From NCBI GenBank assembly GCA_030696505.1, contig JAUYSD010000198.1:1-36092 (forward strand): a stretch of 36,092 nucleotides of DNA. Direction: 5' to 3'. Of this stretch, positions 1 to 9,088 are shown one piece after another. Both the position numbers and the translations under genes were made by a program. The DNA is from Sulfuritalea sp. GTDB taxonomy: Bacteria; Pseudomonadota; Gammaproteobacteria; Burkholderiales; Rhodocyclaceae. Under the pieces are notes generated by a model. It was not told the origin of the DNA and did no database searches. It saw nothing but the letters and a program-made list of their open reading frames with translations. Numbering within the stretch: position 1 is the stretch's first letter; each line of letters begins with the position of its first letter.

Positions 1-90
1 GCCGCCACCAACGAATTTGCGGCGCGCCGCATGAACCAGAGCGTGCAGCGCGCGCTCTCCGGCCGGAATGTTGATCAGATATCCCTATGA
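1..90 (+). CDS. hscA: HscA C-terminal end (Fe-S chaperone), partial
   Basis: Reading frame 1 is open from the left edge to a TGA at 88-90 and gives a 29-residue tail with EFAARRMNQSVQRALSG and NVDQ near the end. This resembles the C-terminus of HscA, the Hsp70-type chaperone that releases Fe-S clusters from the IscU scaffold. Its last codons overlap the ATG of fdx (ATGA overlap), and iscX follows, which is the usual isc operon order. Only the tail is present, so the call rests on this short stretch plus gene order. Confidence 0.8.
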   Translation, partial: AATNEFAARRMNQSVQRALSGRNVDQISL

Positions 91-434
91 CGCAGATAAT
101 TGTTCTTCCCCATGTCGAGTTGTGTCCTGATGGTGCGGTGATCGAGGCCGCGCCGGGGACGTCAGTCTGCGATGCGCTGCTTGGTAACGATATCGAGATC
201 GAACATGCCTGCGAGAAGTCCTGTGCCTGCACCACCTGCCATGTCGTGGTGCGCGAAGGTTTCGAATCGCTCGCCGAGGCCGAGGACATCGAGGAGGATC
301 TGCTCGACAAGGCCTGGGGTCTGGAACCCAACTCGCGGCTTTCCTGTCAGGCGCTGGTCGGCAAGGTACCCTTGGTGATAGAAATCCCGAAATACACCAT
401 CAACATGGTCAAGGAAGGGCATTCCAAGAAATGA
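87..434 (+). CDS. fdx: ISC-type [2Fe-2S] ferredoxin
   Basis: This 115-residue protein is an adrenodoxin-like [2Fe-2S] ferredoxin that supplies electrons for Fe-S cluster assembly. The cluster ligands are visible in CEKSCACTTCHVVV (C-x5-C-x2-C arrangement) near residues 42-52, with the fourth Cys in RLSCQALVG around residue 87. The length is normal for the family. The start codon overlaps the hscA stop and the stop overlaps the iscX start, so the three genes are translationally coupled. It is a housekeeping gene and is not likely to be the benzoyl-CoA reductase ferredoxin, which usually has two 4Fe-4S clusters. Confidence 0.96.
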   Translation: MTQIIVLPHVELCPDGAVIEAAPGTSVCDALLGNDIEIEHACEKSCACTTCHVVVREGFESLAEAEDIEEDLLDKAWGLEPNSRLSCQALVGKVPLVIEIPKYTINMVKEGHSKK

Positions 435-625
435 AGTGGACCGACAGCCTCGACGTTGCCATTGCCCTTGTAGAAGCCCACCCGGAAGTCGATCCGACGC
501 GCATCAATTTTGTCGATCTGATGCGCTGGGTCATGGCGCTGCCCGGTTTCGAGGAAAACGAGACCCACTGCGGCGAAAAGAAGCTCGAAGCAATCCAGCA
601 GGCGTGGATCGACGAAGTCGAATGA
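431..625 (+). CDS. iscX: IscX, small Fe-S assembly regulator
   Basis: This 64-residue acidic protein contains the IscX/YfhJ signatures MKWTDSLDVAIAL, DPTRINFVDLMRWV and the C-terminal LEAIQQAWIDE. IscX binds IscS and iron and modulates cysteine desulfurase activity during cluster assembly. The ATG overlaps the fdx stop (ATGA), so it is the last gene of the isc operon. Length and sequence are typical. Confidence 0.95.
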   Translation: MKWTDSLDVAIALVEAHPEVDPTRINFVDLMRWVMALPGFEENETHCGEKKLEAIQQAWIDEVE

Positions 626-637
626 GGTGTTTGCTTC

Positions 638-1411
638 ATGCTGGTCGATACCCATTGTCATCTCGATGCAGCCGAGTTCGATGCCGACCGCATCGCGGTG
701 GCGGCAGCGGCGATACAGGCCGGTGTCGGGCTGATCGTGGTGCCGGCGGTGGAGCGGGCCAATTTCGGTGCGGTGGCTTCGGTCTGTCGTGAGCATGCCG
801 GCTGCGGTGCGGCCTATGGCATTCATCCCATGTATGTGCAGCGGGCCCGCGAAGTCGATCTCGACGTCCTGCGCGAAACGGTTTTGCGCGAGCATCCCCT
901 GGCGGTCGGCGAAATCGGCCTCGATCGTTTCGTCGAGCCGCGCGACGATGCGCAGCAGGAGTTCTACTTCAATGCACAACTGAGGATTGCGCGCGACGCC
1001 AGCCTGCCGGTGCTGTTGCATGTGCGTCGCGCGATCGACCCGATACTCAAGCAATTGCGGCTTTGCCCGGTGATCGGCGGTATCGCGCATGCCTTCAACG
1101 GCAGTCGGCAACAGGCCGACGAATTCATCAAGCTGGGCTTCAAGCTGGGCTTCGGCGGCGCGATGACCTTCCCTCGCGCCAGCCGTATCCGGGAACTCGC
1201 CGCCACCTTGCCGCTCGATGCCATCGTCCTCGAAACCGACGCGCCGGACATTCCGCCGGAGTGGAAGGCCGGTGCCCGCAATACGCCGGATCAACTGCCG
1301 CGCATCGCGCAAACCCTGGCCAGCCTGCGCGGCATCGCCGTGGAGGAAGTGGCCGCGGCGACCACGGCCAATGCTGTCGCGGTGCTTCCCGGTCTGGCGC
1401 GGATACATTAG
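638..1411 (+). CDS. TatD-family metal-dependent hydrolase (DNase)
   Basis: This 257-residue protein opens with the TatD metal-binding motif MLVDTHCHLDA and carries GIHPMYV (residues 66-72), AVGEIGLD (86-93), the LLHVRRA segment and the late VLETDAPDIPP motif, all in family order. TatD proteins are TIM-barrel metal-dependent nucleases of the amidohydrolase superfamily. GAGG lies just before the ATG, which follows iscX by 12 nt, so it may be cotranscribed with the isc genes. The exact substrate cannot be told, and YjjV/YcfH/TatD subgroups cannot be separated by eye. Confidence 0.92.
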   Translation: MLVDTHCHLDAAEFDADRIAVAAAAIQAGVGLIVVPAVERANFGAVASVCREHAGCGAAYGIHPMYVQRAREVDLDVLRETVLREHPLAVGEIGLDRFVEPRDDAQQEFYFNAQLRIARDASLPVLLHVRRAIDPILKQLRLCPVIGGIAHAFNGSRQQADEFIKLGFKLGFGGAMTFPRASRIRELAATLPLDAIVLETDAPDIPPEWKAGARNTPDQLPRIAQTLASLRGIAVEEVAAATTANAVAVLPGLARIH

Positions 1412-1456
1412 ACTATTTCCTTTACCCCTAAACCAACGCAAAAACAGGAGCGACCC

Positions 1457-1960
1457 ATGAGTACAACCATAACCCTGCGCGGCACCCCGGTCCGAGTCGA
1501 AGGCGATCTTCCCGCCGCCGGCGCGAAGGCGCCCGACTTCAAACTCACCAGCGCCACGCTGGCAGACGTTTCACTCAAGGACTTTGCCGGCAAGCGCAAG
1601 GTCCTGAACATTTTCCCGAGCATCGACACGCCGACCTGCGCCACCTCGACGCGCAAGTTCAACGAGGCCGCGAGCGAGCTGGCCAACACCGTCGTACTCT
1701 GCGTTTCCGGAGATCTGCCCTTTGCCGCCAAGCGTTTTTGCGAACTGGAAGGCCTGAAGAACGTCGCTCACTTGTCGACTTTCCGCCATCCTGAATTCCT
1801 CAAGCAATGGGGAGTGGGCTTTGCCGAAGGTCCGATGGTCGGCCTCACGGTTCGTGCCGTGGTAGTGCTGGACGAGAACGACAAGGTGATCCACGCCCAG
1901 ATGGTGCCGGAGATCGCCCAGGAGCCGAACTACGCGGATGCGCTGAAGGCGCTGAGCTAG
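1457..1960 (+). CDS. tpx: Thiol peroxidase Tpx
   Basis: This 167-residue atypical 2-Cys peroxiredoxin reduces hydrogen and lipid peroxides with thioredoxin as donor. The peroxidatic Cys lies in [14 protein letters not shown], where T-x2-C is the catalytic motif, and the resolving Cys is in the RFCELEG region or the [11 protein letters not shown] segment, as in Tpx proteins. The N-terminal [12 protein letters not shown] and late [16 protein letters not shown] segments also fit. AGGAG stands eight bases before the ATG. A rho-independent terminator follows about 40 nt after the stop. Confidence 0.95.
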   Translation: MSTTITLRGTPVRVEGDLPAAGAKAPDFKLTSATLADVSLKDFAGKRKVLNIFPSIDTPTCATSTRKFNEAASELANTVVLCVSGDLPFAAKRFCELEGLKNVAHLSTFRHPEFLKQWGVGFAEGPMVGLTVRAVVVLDENDKVIHAQMVPEIAQEPNYADALKALS

Positions 1961-1968
1961 GCCGGGAT

Positions 1969-1993
1969 CGGCGTATCGCCAGCGCCAACTCTT
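1969..1993 (+). repeat. Interspersed 25-bp repeat, copy 1
   Basis: This copy begins eight bases after the tpx stop and contains the perfect 16-base core GCCAGCGCCAACTCTT preceded by CGTATC. It differs from the six-copy consensus at one position. It sits immediately upstream of the tpx/typA terminator. Confidence 0.75.
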
Positions 1994-1998
1994 GAATA

Positions 1999-2026
1999 GA
2001 AAACGGGAGCCGCGGCTCCCGTTTTT

Positions 2027-2028
<2 letters not shown>
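1999..2028. terminator. Bidirectional intrinsic terminator between tpx and typA
   Basis: A 22-base perfect palindrome, with GGGAGC and GCTCCC arms around CGCG, is flanked by A residues on the left and a run of seven T on the right. It follows tpx and ends at the typA stop codon, so it can serve both convergent genes. Confidence 0.93.
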
Positions 2029-3841
<1,813 letters not shown>

Positions 3842-3932
3842 AGGGGCGTATTGGCGTTGTTGCGATGCGGAAAAGCCGAATATTTTACCACGCCCACGCT
3901 CTTGTTCCGATTGAATTTTCAGGGGATTTTTT

Positions 3933-4670
3933 ATGCTCGGCATCATAGGCGGCAGCGGCTTGACCCAGCTGGCGAATCTGGACGTATCGCACCGCGAGAT
4001 AGTGCGCACGCCTTATGGCGAGCCCTCCGGCCCGCTGACCTTCGGCCGCGTCGGCTGCCAGGACGTGGTATTTCTCGCGCGCCACGGTTACGGGCATACC
4101 ATCCCGCCGCACTTGGTGAATTACCGCGCCAACATGCATGCCCTGGAGGCGTCCGGCGTGACGCAGGTCGTTTCGGTGGCATCGGTGGGCAGCATACGCA
4201 GCGATTTCGGCCCCGGCTCCCTGGTGGTGCCGCATCAGATCATCGACTACACCTGGGGCCGCGAGATGACCTTTCAGTCAGGCAACGACGGCCCGGTGGT
4301 GCATGTCGACTTCACCGAGCCCTACGATGCGGCGGTGCGCAAGCTGTTGCTCGACGTGGCGCTGCGGGTCGGCGAAAAAATATTCGACAGTGCGGTGTAT
4401 GCGACGACCCAGGGGCCGCGGCTGGAAACCGCGGCGGAAATCGATCGCTTGGAGCGTGACGGTGCCGACATCGTGGGCATGACCGGCATGCCGGAAGCCG
4501 GGCTGGCGCGCGAACTGGACATGCCCTACGCGGCGCTGTGCGTGGTATCCAACTGGGCGGCCGGACGCGCGGATTCCGCACACGGCATCAAGTTCGACAG
4601 CCTCGAAGCCGTGCTGCATCTGGCCATGGCGCGGGTGCGCCGGATCATCGAGGGGATTTGCGAGGCATGA
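3933..4670 (+). CDS. S-methyl-5'-thioinosine / thioadenosine phosphorylase
   Basis: This 245-residue member of the PNP/MTAP phosphorylase family starts with [10 protein letters not shown] and has [21 protein letters not shown] (phosphate and nucleoside site), [34 protein letters not shown] and [18 protein letters not shown]. These are the hallmarks of the MtnP/MTIP group that salvages methylthio-nucleosides formed in polyamine synthesis. Its 245-residue length and proteobacterial background resemble the thioinosine-specific enzymes of Pseudomonas, but base specificity (inosine versus adenosine) cannot be settled by eye. GGGGA precedes the ATG. The stop overlaps the def start. Confidence 0.88.
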   Translation: MLGIIGGSGLTQLANLDVSHREIVRTPYGEPSGPLTFGRVGCQDVVFLARHGYGHTIPPHLVNYRANMHALEASGVTQVVSVASVGSIRSDFGPGSLVVPHQIIDYTWGREMTFQSGNDGPVVHVDFTEPYDAAVRKLLLDVALRVGEKIFDSAVYATTQGPRLETAAEIDRLERDGADIVGMTGMPEAGLARELDMPYAALCVVSNWAAGRADSAHGIKFDSLEAVLHLAMARVRRIIEGICEA

Positions 4671-5194
4671 TTCGAGAAGTCCTGCGCATGGGCGATCCGC
4701 GCCTGCTGCGCGTGGCGCAGCCGGTAACGGACTTCGCTGCTGCGGAGCTTCACGAGTTGCTGCAGGATATGCGCGACACCATGGCGCATCTTGACGGCGC
4801 CGGGCTTGCCGCGCCGCAGATCGGCGTCGATCTGCGCGTGGTGATTTTCGGCGGCATGGCAAATCCCCGCTATCCGGATGCGCCGGCCGTTCCCGATACG
4901 GTGCTGATCAACCCGCAGCTCGATCCGCTTTCCGACGAAGAGGAGGGGGGCTGGGAAGGCTGCCTCTCGGTTCCCGGCCTGCGCGGCTGGGTGCCGCGCT
5001 GGAGCAAGCTGCGCTACGCCGGCTTTGATGAGGCCGGCCGGCATTTCGAACGCACGGTGGATGGTTTCCATGCGCGCGTCGTGCAGCACGAATGCGACCA
5101 TCTGGATGGCATTTTATACCCGATGCGGGTGCGCGACTTCCGCCGCTTTGGCTTTACCGACGTGCTGAACCTTCCCGGCGTCGTCGAGGACTAG
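4667..5194 (+). CDS. def: Peptide deformylase
   Basis: This 175-residue metalloenzyme removes the formyl group from nascent proteins. All three diagnostic motifs are present: [10 protein letters not shown] (I), [11 protein letters not shown] (II) and QHECDHLDG (III), giving the Cys and two His metal ligands and the catalytic Glu. The ORF track starts upstream at 4538, but the ATG at 4667 overlaps the phosphorylase stop (ATGA) and gives the family-typical [16 protein letters not shown] start. It may be a paralogue, since def usually sits with fmt. Confidence 0.94.
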   Translation: MIREVLRMGDPRLLRVAQPVTDFAAAELHELLQDMRDTMAHLDGAGLAAPQIGVDLRVVIFGGMANPRYPDAPAVPDTVLINPQLDPLSDEEEGGWEGCLSVPGLRGWVPRWSKLRYAGFDEAGRHFERTVDGFHARVVQHECDHLDGILYPMRVRDFRRFGFTDVLNLPGVVED

Positions 5195-5212
5195 CCCGCT
5201 GCGCTTTGGCTG

Positions 5213-5233
5213 CTGGCGCCGCTGTGGCGCCAG
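5213..5233. terminator. Strong hairpin after def
   Basis: CTGGCGCC and GGCGCCAG arms (8 bp) surround a 5-nt loop, 18 bases after the def stop in the gap between convergent genes. There is no T run, so it may be a weak or Rho-assisted terminator. A smaller GCCGC/GCGGC hairpin lies at 5249-5262. The right arm overlaps repeat copy 2. Confidence 0.55.
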
Positions 5234-5244
5234 CGTCAACTCTT
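5220..5244 (+). repeat. Interspersed 25-bp repeat, copy 2
   Basis: The core reads GCCAGCGTCAACTCTT, with one substitution in the 16 bases and about three over the full 25. It lies 25 bases after the def stop and shares bases with the right arm of the hairpin there. Confidence 0.6.
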
Positions 5245-5264
5245 GCCTGCCGCTCAGGCGGCGA

Positions 5265-5666
5265 TCAACCGGCCTTGGCGCGCTTGGCCTGCAGGCGCTG
5301 TGCAGTCTTCTCGATGCCGACGATGAAGCGGTTGTGTTTGCCGCGGGCCACTTCTTCCACGGCGTCGCGCGCGGTGAAGTCGAAGGAAACGGCGCCGCCG
5401 TTGACTTCGGTCAGCGTCACGGTGATCTCGACCCACATGCCCATCAGCGTGGCGCCGACATGGTCCAGCTCGACGCGGGTGCCGACCGAATCCTTGCCCG
5501 CTTCGATGTTTGCCAGCAGAAGATCGCGGCAGGCCATTTCGATGTCGTAGAGCAGGTTCGGCGTCGAGTAGACGCGGCAGTCGTCGCCCATGAAACTGAT
5601 GGTGCGATCGCGGTCGATTTCGACGCGGCGGGTGGCGGTGAGGCCGGCTTTCAGGGTATCGCTCAT
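5265..5666 (-). CDS. FlK-like acyl-CoA thioesterase (hotdog fold)
   Basis: This 133-residue protein has the layout of the fluoroacetyl-CoA thioesterase (FlK) family. The segment VYSTPNLLYDIEMACRDLL carries the Thr (T35) and Glu (E43), and VGTRVELDHVGATLMGM carries the His (H69), which match the Thr-Glu-His catalytic set of FlK. The C-terminal part, SFDFTARDAVEEVARGKHNR, also aligns with that family. It hydrolyses an acyl-CoA thioester; the natural substrate is unknown. It lies 47 nt downstream of the NDP-forming synthetase on the same strand with a GGAG ribosome site, so the two are probably one operon under the PaaX-type operator. A role in trimming or recycling phenylacetyl-CoA or another aryl-CoA is inference. 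Confidence 0.72.
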   Translation of the reverse strand: MSDTLKAGLTATRRVEIDRDRTISFMGDDCRVYSTPNLLYDIEMACRDLLLANIEAGKDSVGTRVELDHVGATLMGMWVEITVTLTEVNGGAVSFDFTARDAVEEVARGKHNRFIVGIEKTAQRLQAKRAKAG

Positions 5667-5713
5667 GCTGTGTCACTCCAGTGGTAATTCGTTTGTCGGT
5701 TTTGCCGGTGTGT

Positions 5714-7798
5714 TCAGTTGCGGGTTCTCAGGGCGTCGGCATACAGGCGCGCCTCGACATAGCGCACCAGTGCCTTGGTGCCGCGCGCGCAGTTGCGGAA
5801 GATGCAGACGCCCTGGTCCATCAGGCGCGCCGACATGGCGTCGTACAGTTGCCCGCCATCGACGATGCCGATCACCGGCTTGTCGTTGCGCGCGACCAGC
5901 GGCGGCATCAGATGCACGGTGCTCTTCGGGTCCGTGATGTCGAAGCCGGGGCGCAGCTTGCTCGATTCGAGGGCGCGCACCGAAGGCGCGGTGGGGTCGA
6001 GGCCGACCACGACCGCGTCGATCTCCGGATCCTGCAGGAAGGCCTCGACGATCTGCAGGTGGGCCTCGTCATCCGCACCGGGATTGATGTCGATCGGATT
6101 CCTGACCTCGACCAGCGCGTTGAGTTTCTTCGCCAGCAGGATTTCTTCGAGCTGGGTGACGGTGCCGGCTTGCAGCGCACCCATTTCCATCGCGAAGGTA
6201 TCCGACTCGATGAAGTCGGCCATGCCGACCGCCTCGAAACCCGCGCCGCTGATCGCGCCCAGTCGGTTGCCGCCGATTTTCTTGGAATGCAGCGCGCCGG
6301 CGATGTAGAACAGGTCGTCGAAGCTGTTGAAGTCCTCGGCGACGATGGCGCCCGCCTGCCTCACCACGGATTCGAACAGGATCGGGCCGCCGGCGATCGA
6401 CGCCGTGTGGCCCATCACGCCGCCCATGCCGGGCGCCGTCTTGCCGGATTTGTAAACCACCACCTGCTTGCCCTTGACCACGGCCTTGCGCACCGCCCTG
6501 GCGAAGTCGAGTCCGTCCAGGTCCTTGAAGCCCTCGATGTAGATGCCGATGGTCTCGATTTCGGGCAGCTCGGCAAAATAGCTGAGCATGTCGCCGTGGG
6601 TCAGGTCGGTCTGGTTGCCCAGCGCCAGCATGTAGCGCGGGTCGAGCCACGGATTCTGGCTGATGCGGGTGATCATGAAGGCGCCGCTCTGGCTCAGCAT
6701 CACCGAGTTGCGCTCGGCCTTCTTCTGCGGCTTGGGCAGGCGCTCCAGCGGGATGAACCAGGAGTCGTAGGAACCCGGATGCGAGACCACGCCGAGGCAG
6801 TTGGCGCCGAGGAACACCGGGCCGCCGCCCGGCTTGCCGTGGGCGGCATTGATGCGTTCCGCCAGCGCGGCGGCCGGCTCGCGGCTGGCCTTGGTTTCGC
6901 CGAGGCTGCCGGGGATCAGCATGACCGATTCGACCGAGTCGGTCTCGATGATTTCGTCGACCAGTTCATAGACCGCGCTGGCGGCCACGGCGACGATCAG
7001 CAGATCCAGTTTGTGATCGAGTGCCTTGAGGCTTTCGACGCATTTGACGCCGTCGATCTCGGTTTCGCCGGGACGGATGATGCACATGCGTTCCTTGGCG
7101 TAGCCGCTGCCCATCAGGTTCTTCAGGATGATGCGGCCGAAGTTCATATTGGTGGACGAGACCCCGATGATGCCGATCGACTGCGGATGGATCAGCTTTT
7201 CGATCTTCCCGATCGGTCGCGGCAGGCGGACGGCACGAGCGGCACCGAACTCGCATTGCGCCTGGCGCACGATCAGCCGGTCGCCGGCATGCGCCGGATT
7301 CAGTTCCAGGTTGCGCAGCACGAAGGGAGCGTTGGGCTTGCCCGGCGCATAAGTGGCGGCCAGCGCGAGCAGGGCCTCGAAACAGGCCGCGAGTTGCCGC
7401 TCCGGCAGCGGCAGGCCATCGCGCCTGGCGATCGCGGCCAGCCTTTGCCAGGCCAGCGTGCGCTTGAACAGGCCGAGGAAGTCGGCGGCATTCGTCAGCT
7501 CGGTCGCGGCGTAAACCGATGCGCGGTCCTTCCTGAAATTGCCCTCGTCCAGATCGGCATCCTGGCCGCCCATGCCGGCGCTGATGACCATGCCGAATTC
7601 GCGGGTGTTGTTCAGGCTGATGCGCAGATCGACGGCGGATGGCCGCAATTCTGCTGTGGGCTCCGCGGCGAAGGCAATACCCAGGCTGGTGAGCAGGGCA
7701 TTCAGCTCTGTGCTGTCCAGCGTTCCGCGTCCCGCAGCGGCGGCCTGGCGAAAGAGGGTCGCGGCGACGTCGCTCGCGGACTGTGGCGATTGGTGCAT
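5714..7798 (-). CDS. NDP-forming acyl-CoA synthetase-like protein with shortened ATP-grasp domain
   Basis: This 694-residue protein has the parts of ADP-forming acyl-CoA synthetases in permuted order. Residues about 30-190 look like an ATP-grasp domain, and residues about 200-694 are the CoA-binding and ligase domains. The latter include HPQSIGIIGVSS, GANCLGV, SQSGAF and KSGKTAPGMGG followed by GHTASIAGG, whose His (about H464) is the expected phosphorylated residue. In the N-terminal domain the start (ELNALLTSLGI) runs almost directly into VDLRISLNNTREFGMV. About 70-75 residues that normally hold the LK...HKSDVGGV nucleotide-binding lobe are absent. Its start follows a sigma70-like promoter and a PaaX-type operator, and a GGGGAG ribosome site precedes the ATG. 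The substrate is unknown; an aryl or phenylacetyl thioester is inferred from context only. Catalytic competence is in doubt. Confidence 0.78.
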   Translation of the reverse strand: MHQSPQSASDVAATLFRQAAAAGRGTLDSTELNALLTSLGIAFAAEPTAELRPSAVDLRISLNNTREFGMVISAGMGGQDADLDEGNFRKDRASVYAATELTNAADFLGLFKRTLAWQRLAAIARRDGLPLPERQLAACFEALLALAATYAPGKPNAPFVLRNLELNPAHAGDRLIVRQAQCEFGAARAVRLPRPIGKIEKLIHPQSIGIIGVSSTNMNFGRIILKNLMGSGYAKERMCIIRPGETEIDGVKCVESLKALDHKLDLLIVAVAASAVYELVDEIIETDSVESVMLIPGSLGETKASREPAAALAERINAAHGKPGGGPVFLGANCLGVVSHPGSYDSWFIPLERLPKPQKKAERNSVMLSQSGAFMITRISQNPWLDPRYMLALGNQTDLTHGDMLSYFAELPEIETIGIYIEGFKDLDGLDFARAVRKAVVKGKQVVVYKSGKTAPGMGGVMGHTASIAGGPILFESVVRQAGAIVAEDFNSFDDLFYIAGALHSKKIGGNRLGAISGAGFEAVGMADFIESDTFAMEMGALQAGTVTQLEEILLAKKLNALVEVRNPIDINPGADDEAHLQIVEAFLQDPEIDAVVVGLDPTAPSVRALESSKLRPGFDITDPKSTVHLMPPLVARNDKPVIGIVDGGQLYDAMSARLMDQGVCIFRNCARGTKALVRYVEARLYADALRTRN

Positions 7799-7848
7799 GG
7801 CAAGACTCCCCTGGTGCGGCGTGGTCGGCAGGATGATACCGGGGGCTA

Positions 7849-7877
7849 ACTATAACAGATACAGAATAATCAATAAA
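7849..7877 (-). promoter_or_regulatory. Sigma70-like promoter of the synthetase/thioesterase operon
   Basis: On the minus strand TTTATT (7872-7877) and TATAGT (7849-7854) are 17 bp apart and point at the synthetase gene 50 nt downstream. The region is unusually AT-rich compared with the surrounding coding DNA. Confidence 0.55.
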
Positions 7878-7895
7878 ATTAACTAAAAATGTATC
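7858..7895. promoter_or_regulatory. Putative PaaX-type operator, site A
   Basis: GATACA (7858-7863) and TGTATC (7890-7895) form an inverted repeat with a 26-bp spacer. The left arm continues as GAATAAT and the right is preceded by AAAA, exactly as at 8999-9037 in front of the pad operon. The site overlaps the spacer and -35 of the minus-strand promoter, as expected for a repressor. Confidence 0.6.
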
Positions 7896-7929
7896 GGTTG
7901 AGGTCCAACAATTTTAAGCTTGATCTTAA

Positions 7930-8871
7930 TCAGGGGGCGGTATCGGGCAGCTTGAGGCCGCCGAAGCGCTCGTAGAAATACGGCGCGGCCGGCGGCAGCG
8001 GGCCGTTGGCGGTCTCGCAAACCGAGAGCAGGTGCTGCTGGGCGAGCGGATAGGTCAGGCTGTAGAGGTCGTGGCACAACTGGCGGGCGATGCCGCCGCT
8101 CCAGTTGGCGGGCAGCAACTGTGCCGGCAGCTGCGGATCGTGCAGCAGCGCCCGGCGGAAGTCGTGCATCAGCAGCGTCTGCACCATGAAGCACTGCTCC
8201 GGATCGAGCTTGCCGGCGGCGCGCATGGTACGCAGCACCGGCCTGAAAAGTTCGATGAAGTCGAGGTACCTGGCTGCCAGGGTATCCAGGTTCCAGCACT
8301 CGCGGACCAGTTCCTGCAGCGGCTTGCTGGTCAATGCGCTGATGTTCTGCGCTTTCATGGCCACCACTTTGTCGTGGGCGCCGTTCTCCTGCAGGATATC
8401 CAGCAGCGCTTCAGTGTCGGCCGAAGGATGCGCCAGAATGCCCGATGCCAGCGTGCCGTAGCCGGCCCAGGCCAGATCCTTGCGCAGGGCATCGCGTGGC
8501 GTACCGCCCAGCGATCCGGGAATCAGCACCAGTTGCCACTCTCCGGCCCAGGTGTCCTGCGGCGCGAAGTAGATCCGGCGATAGGCGTGTTCGAAGCGAC
8601 GGCGGCCCGAGGTGGTGAGGCTGTAATAGCTCTTGCGCCCGAGTTGTTCGGATACCAGCCATTTTTCCTGAGACAGCCGATAGACGCTGGTGCGCACCAT
8701 GCGTTCGTTGAGGCCGAGCGGTTGCACCAGGCGGATGAAGCTGCCGAGCCAGACCGTGCCGCCGTGCGGGGCGATGAAGTCGCCGTAGATCGTGATGATC
8801 AGGGAGTTGGCGCGGCTTGGATGCTTGTCCAGGAAATCCTTGATCCACTGGCTGATGTGTCGACTCTTCAC
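7930..8871 (-). CDS. PaaX-family transcriptional repressor
   Basis: This 313-residue protein has the PaaX layout. An N-terminal winged helix covers residues about 14-95, with PSRANSLIITIYGDFIAPHGG, NERMVRTSVYRLSQEKWL and GRKSYYSLTTSGRRRF. The mid-section has the LAWAGYGTLASGILAHP segment, and an all-helical C-terminal domain follows. PaaX of E. coli represses phenylacetate genes and is released by phenylacetyl-CoA. Here the neighbours are the anaerobic pad genes and no aerobic paaABCDE genes are seen, so it most likely controls pad (a PadR-like role). The start is a GTG at 8871 in the context GGAAAAAATGTG. It is divergent from fdhD-pad and upstream of the synthetase operon. TTCTGT-N18-TATACT on the minus strand (8978-9007) is its probable promoter and overlaps operator B, suggesting autoregulation. 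Confidence 0.9.
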   Translation of the reverse strand: MKSRHISQWIKDFLDKHPSRANSLIITIYGDFIAPHGGTVWLGSFIRLVQPLGLNERMVRTSVYRLSQEKWLVSEQLGRKSYYSLTTSGRRRFEHAYRRIYFAPQDTWAGEWQLVLIPGSLGGTPRDALRKDLAWAGYGTLASGILAHPSADTEALLDILQENGAHDKVVAMKAQNISALTSKPLQELVRECWNLDTLAARYLDFIELFRPVLRTMRAAGKLDPEQCFMVQTLLMHDFRRALLHDPQLPAQLLPANWSGGIARQLCHDLYSLTYPLAQQHLLSVCETANGPLPPAAPYFYERFGGLKLPDTAP

Positions 8872-8977
8872 ATTTTTTCCATTCGACGTTTGTGTGGGTT
8901 GCGGCTCGATCCGGTGTCCGTGGCAGCGTGTTTTTGCCGGCCGGCCATTGTATTGGATGCGTATGTATCCCGTATGC

Positions 8978-9007
8978 AGTATAAGGTAATTCTAATGTGA
9001 TACAGAA
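8978..9007 (-). promoter_or_regulatory. Probable promoter of the PaaX-family gene
   Basis: On the minus strand, TTCTGT (9002-9007) and TATACT (8978-8983) are separated by 18 bp. The -35 element overlaps the left arm of operator site B. Confidence 0.45.
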
Positions 9008-9037
9008 TTATTGATTTCATTCCGGCAAAAGTGTATC
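8999..9037. promoter_or_regulatory. Putative PaaX-type operator, site B (pad control)
   Basis: GATACA (8999-9004) and TGTATC (9032-9037) form an inverted repeat with a 27-bp spacer. The left arm continues GAATTATTGAT and the right is preceded by AAAAG, closely matching site A at 7858-7895. It lies between the divergent paaX-like gene and the fdhD-pad operon and overlaps candidate promoters in both directions. Confidence 0.62.
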
Positions 9038-9039
9038 GT
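9011..9039 (+). promoter_or_regulatory. Candidate promoter of the fdhD-pad operon
   Basis: TTGATT (9011-9016) and TATCGT (9034-9039) are 17 bp apart, giving a predicted start near 9046. This lies downstream of the TTG where the ORF track starts fdhD and upstream of the ATG at 9089. The -10 region overlaps the right arm of operator B. The -10 match is only moderate. Confidence 0.4.
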
Positions 9040-9088
9040 ATTGCCAGTGGGGGCAAGTTTGCTCCTGCACCACGTGACGGGGCGGGCA

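Noticed and set aside
5681-7849. 722-residue plus-strand ORF opposite the synthetase gene
   Set aside because: Shadow frame with no domain; the minus strand shows CoA-binding and phospho-His motifs and a promoter.
7905-7930. Possible terminator after the PaaX-family gene
   Set aside because: The TTAAG/CTTAA arms are short, imperfect and AT-rich, too weak to support a call.
9011-9088. N-terminal extension of FdhD from the TTG at 9011
   Set aside because: It overlaps the candidate pad promoter and operator, and residues before the ATG at 9089 do not look like the family.
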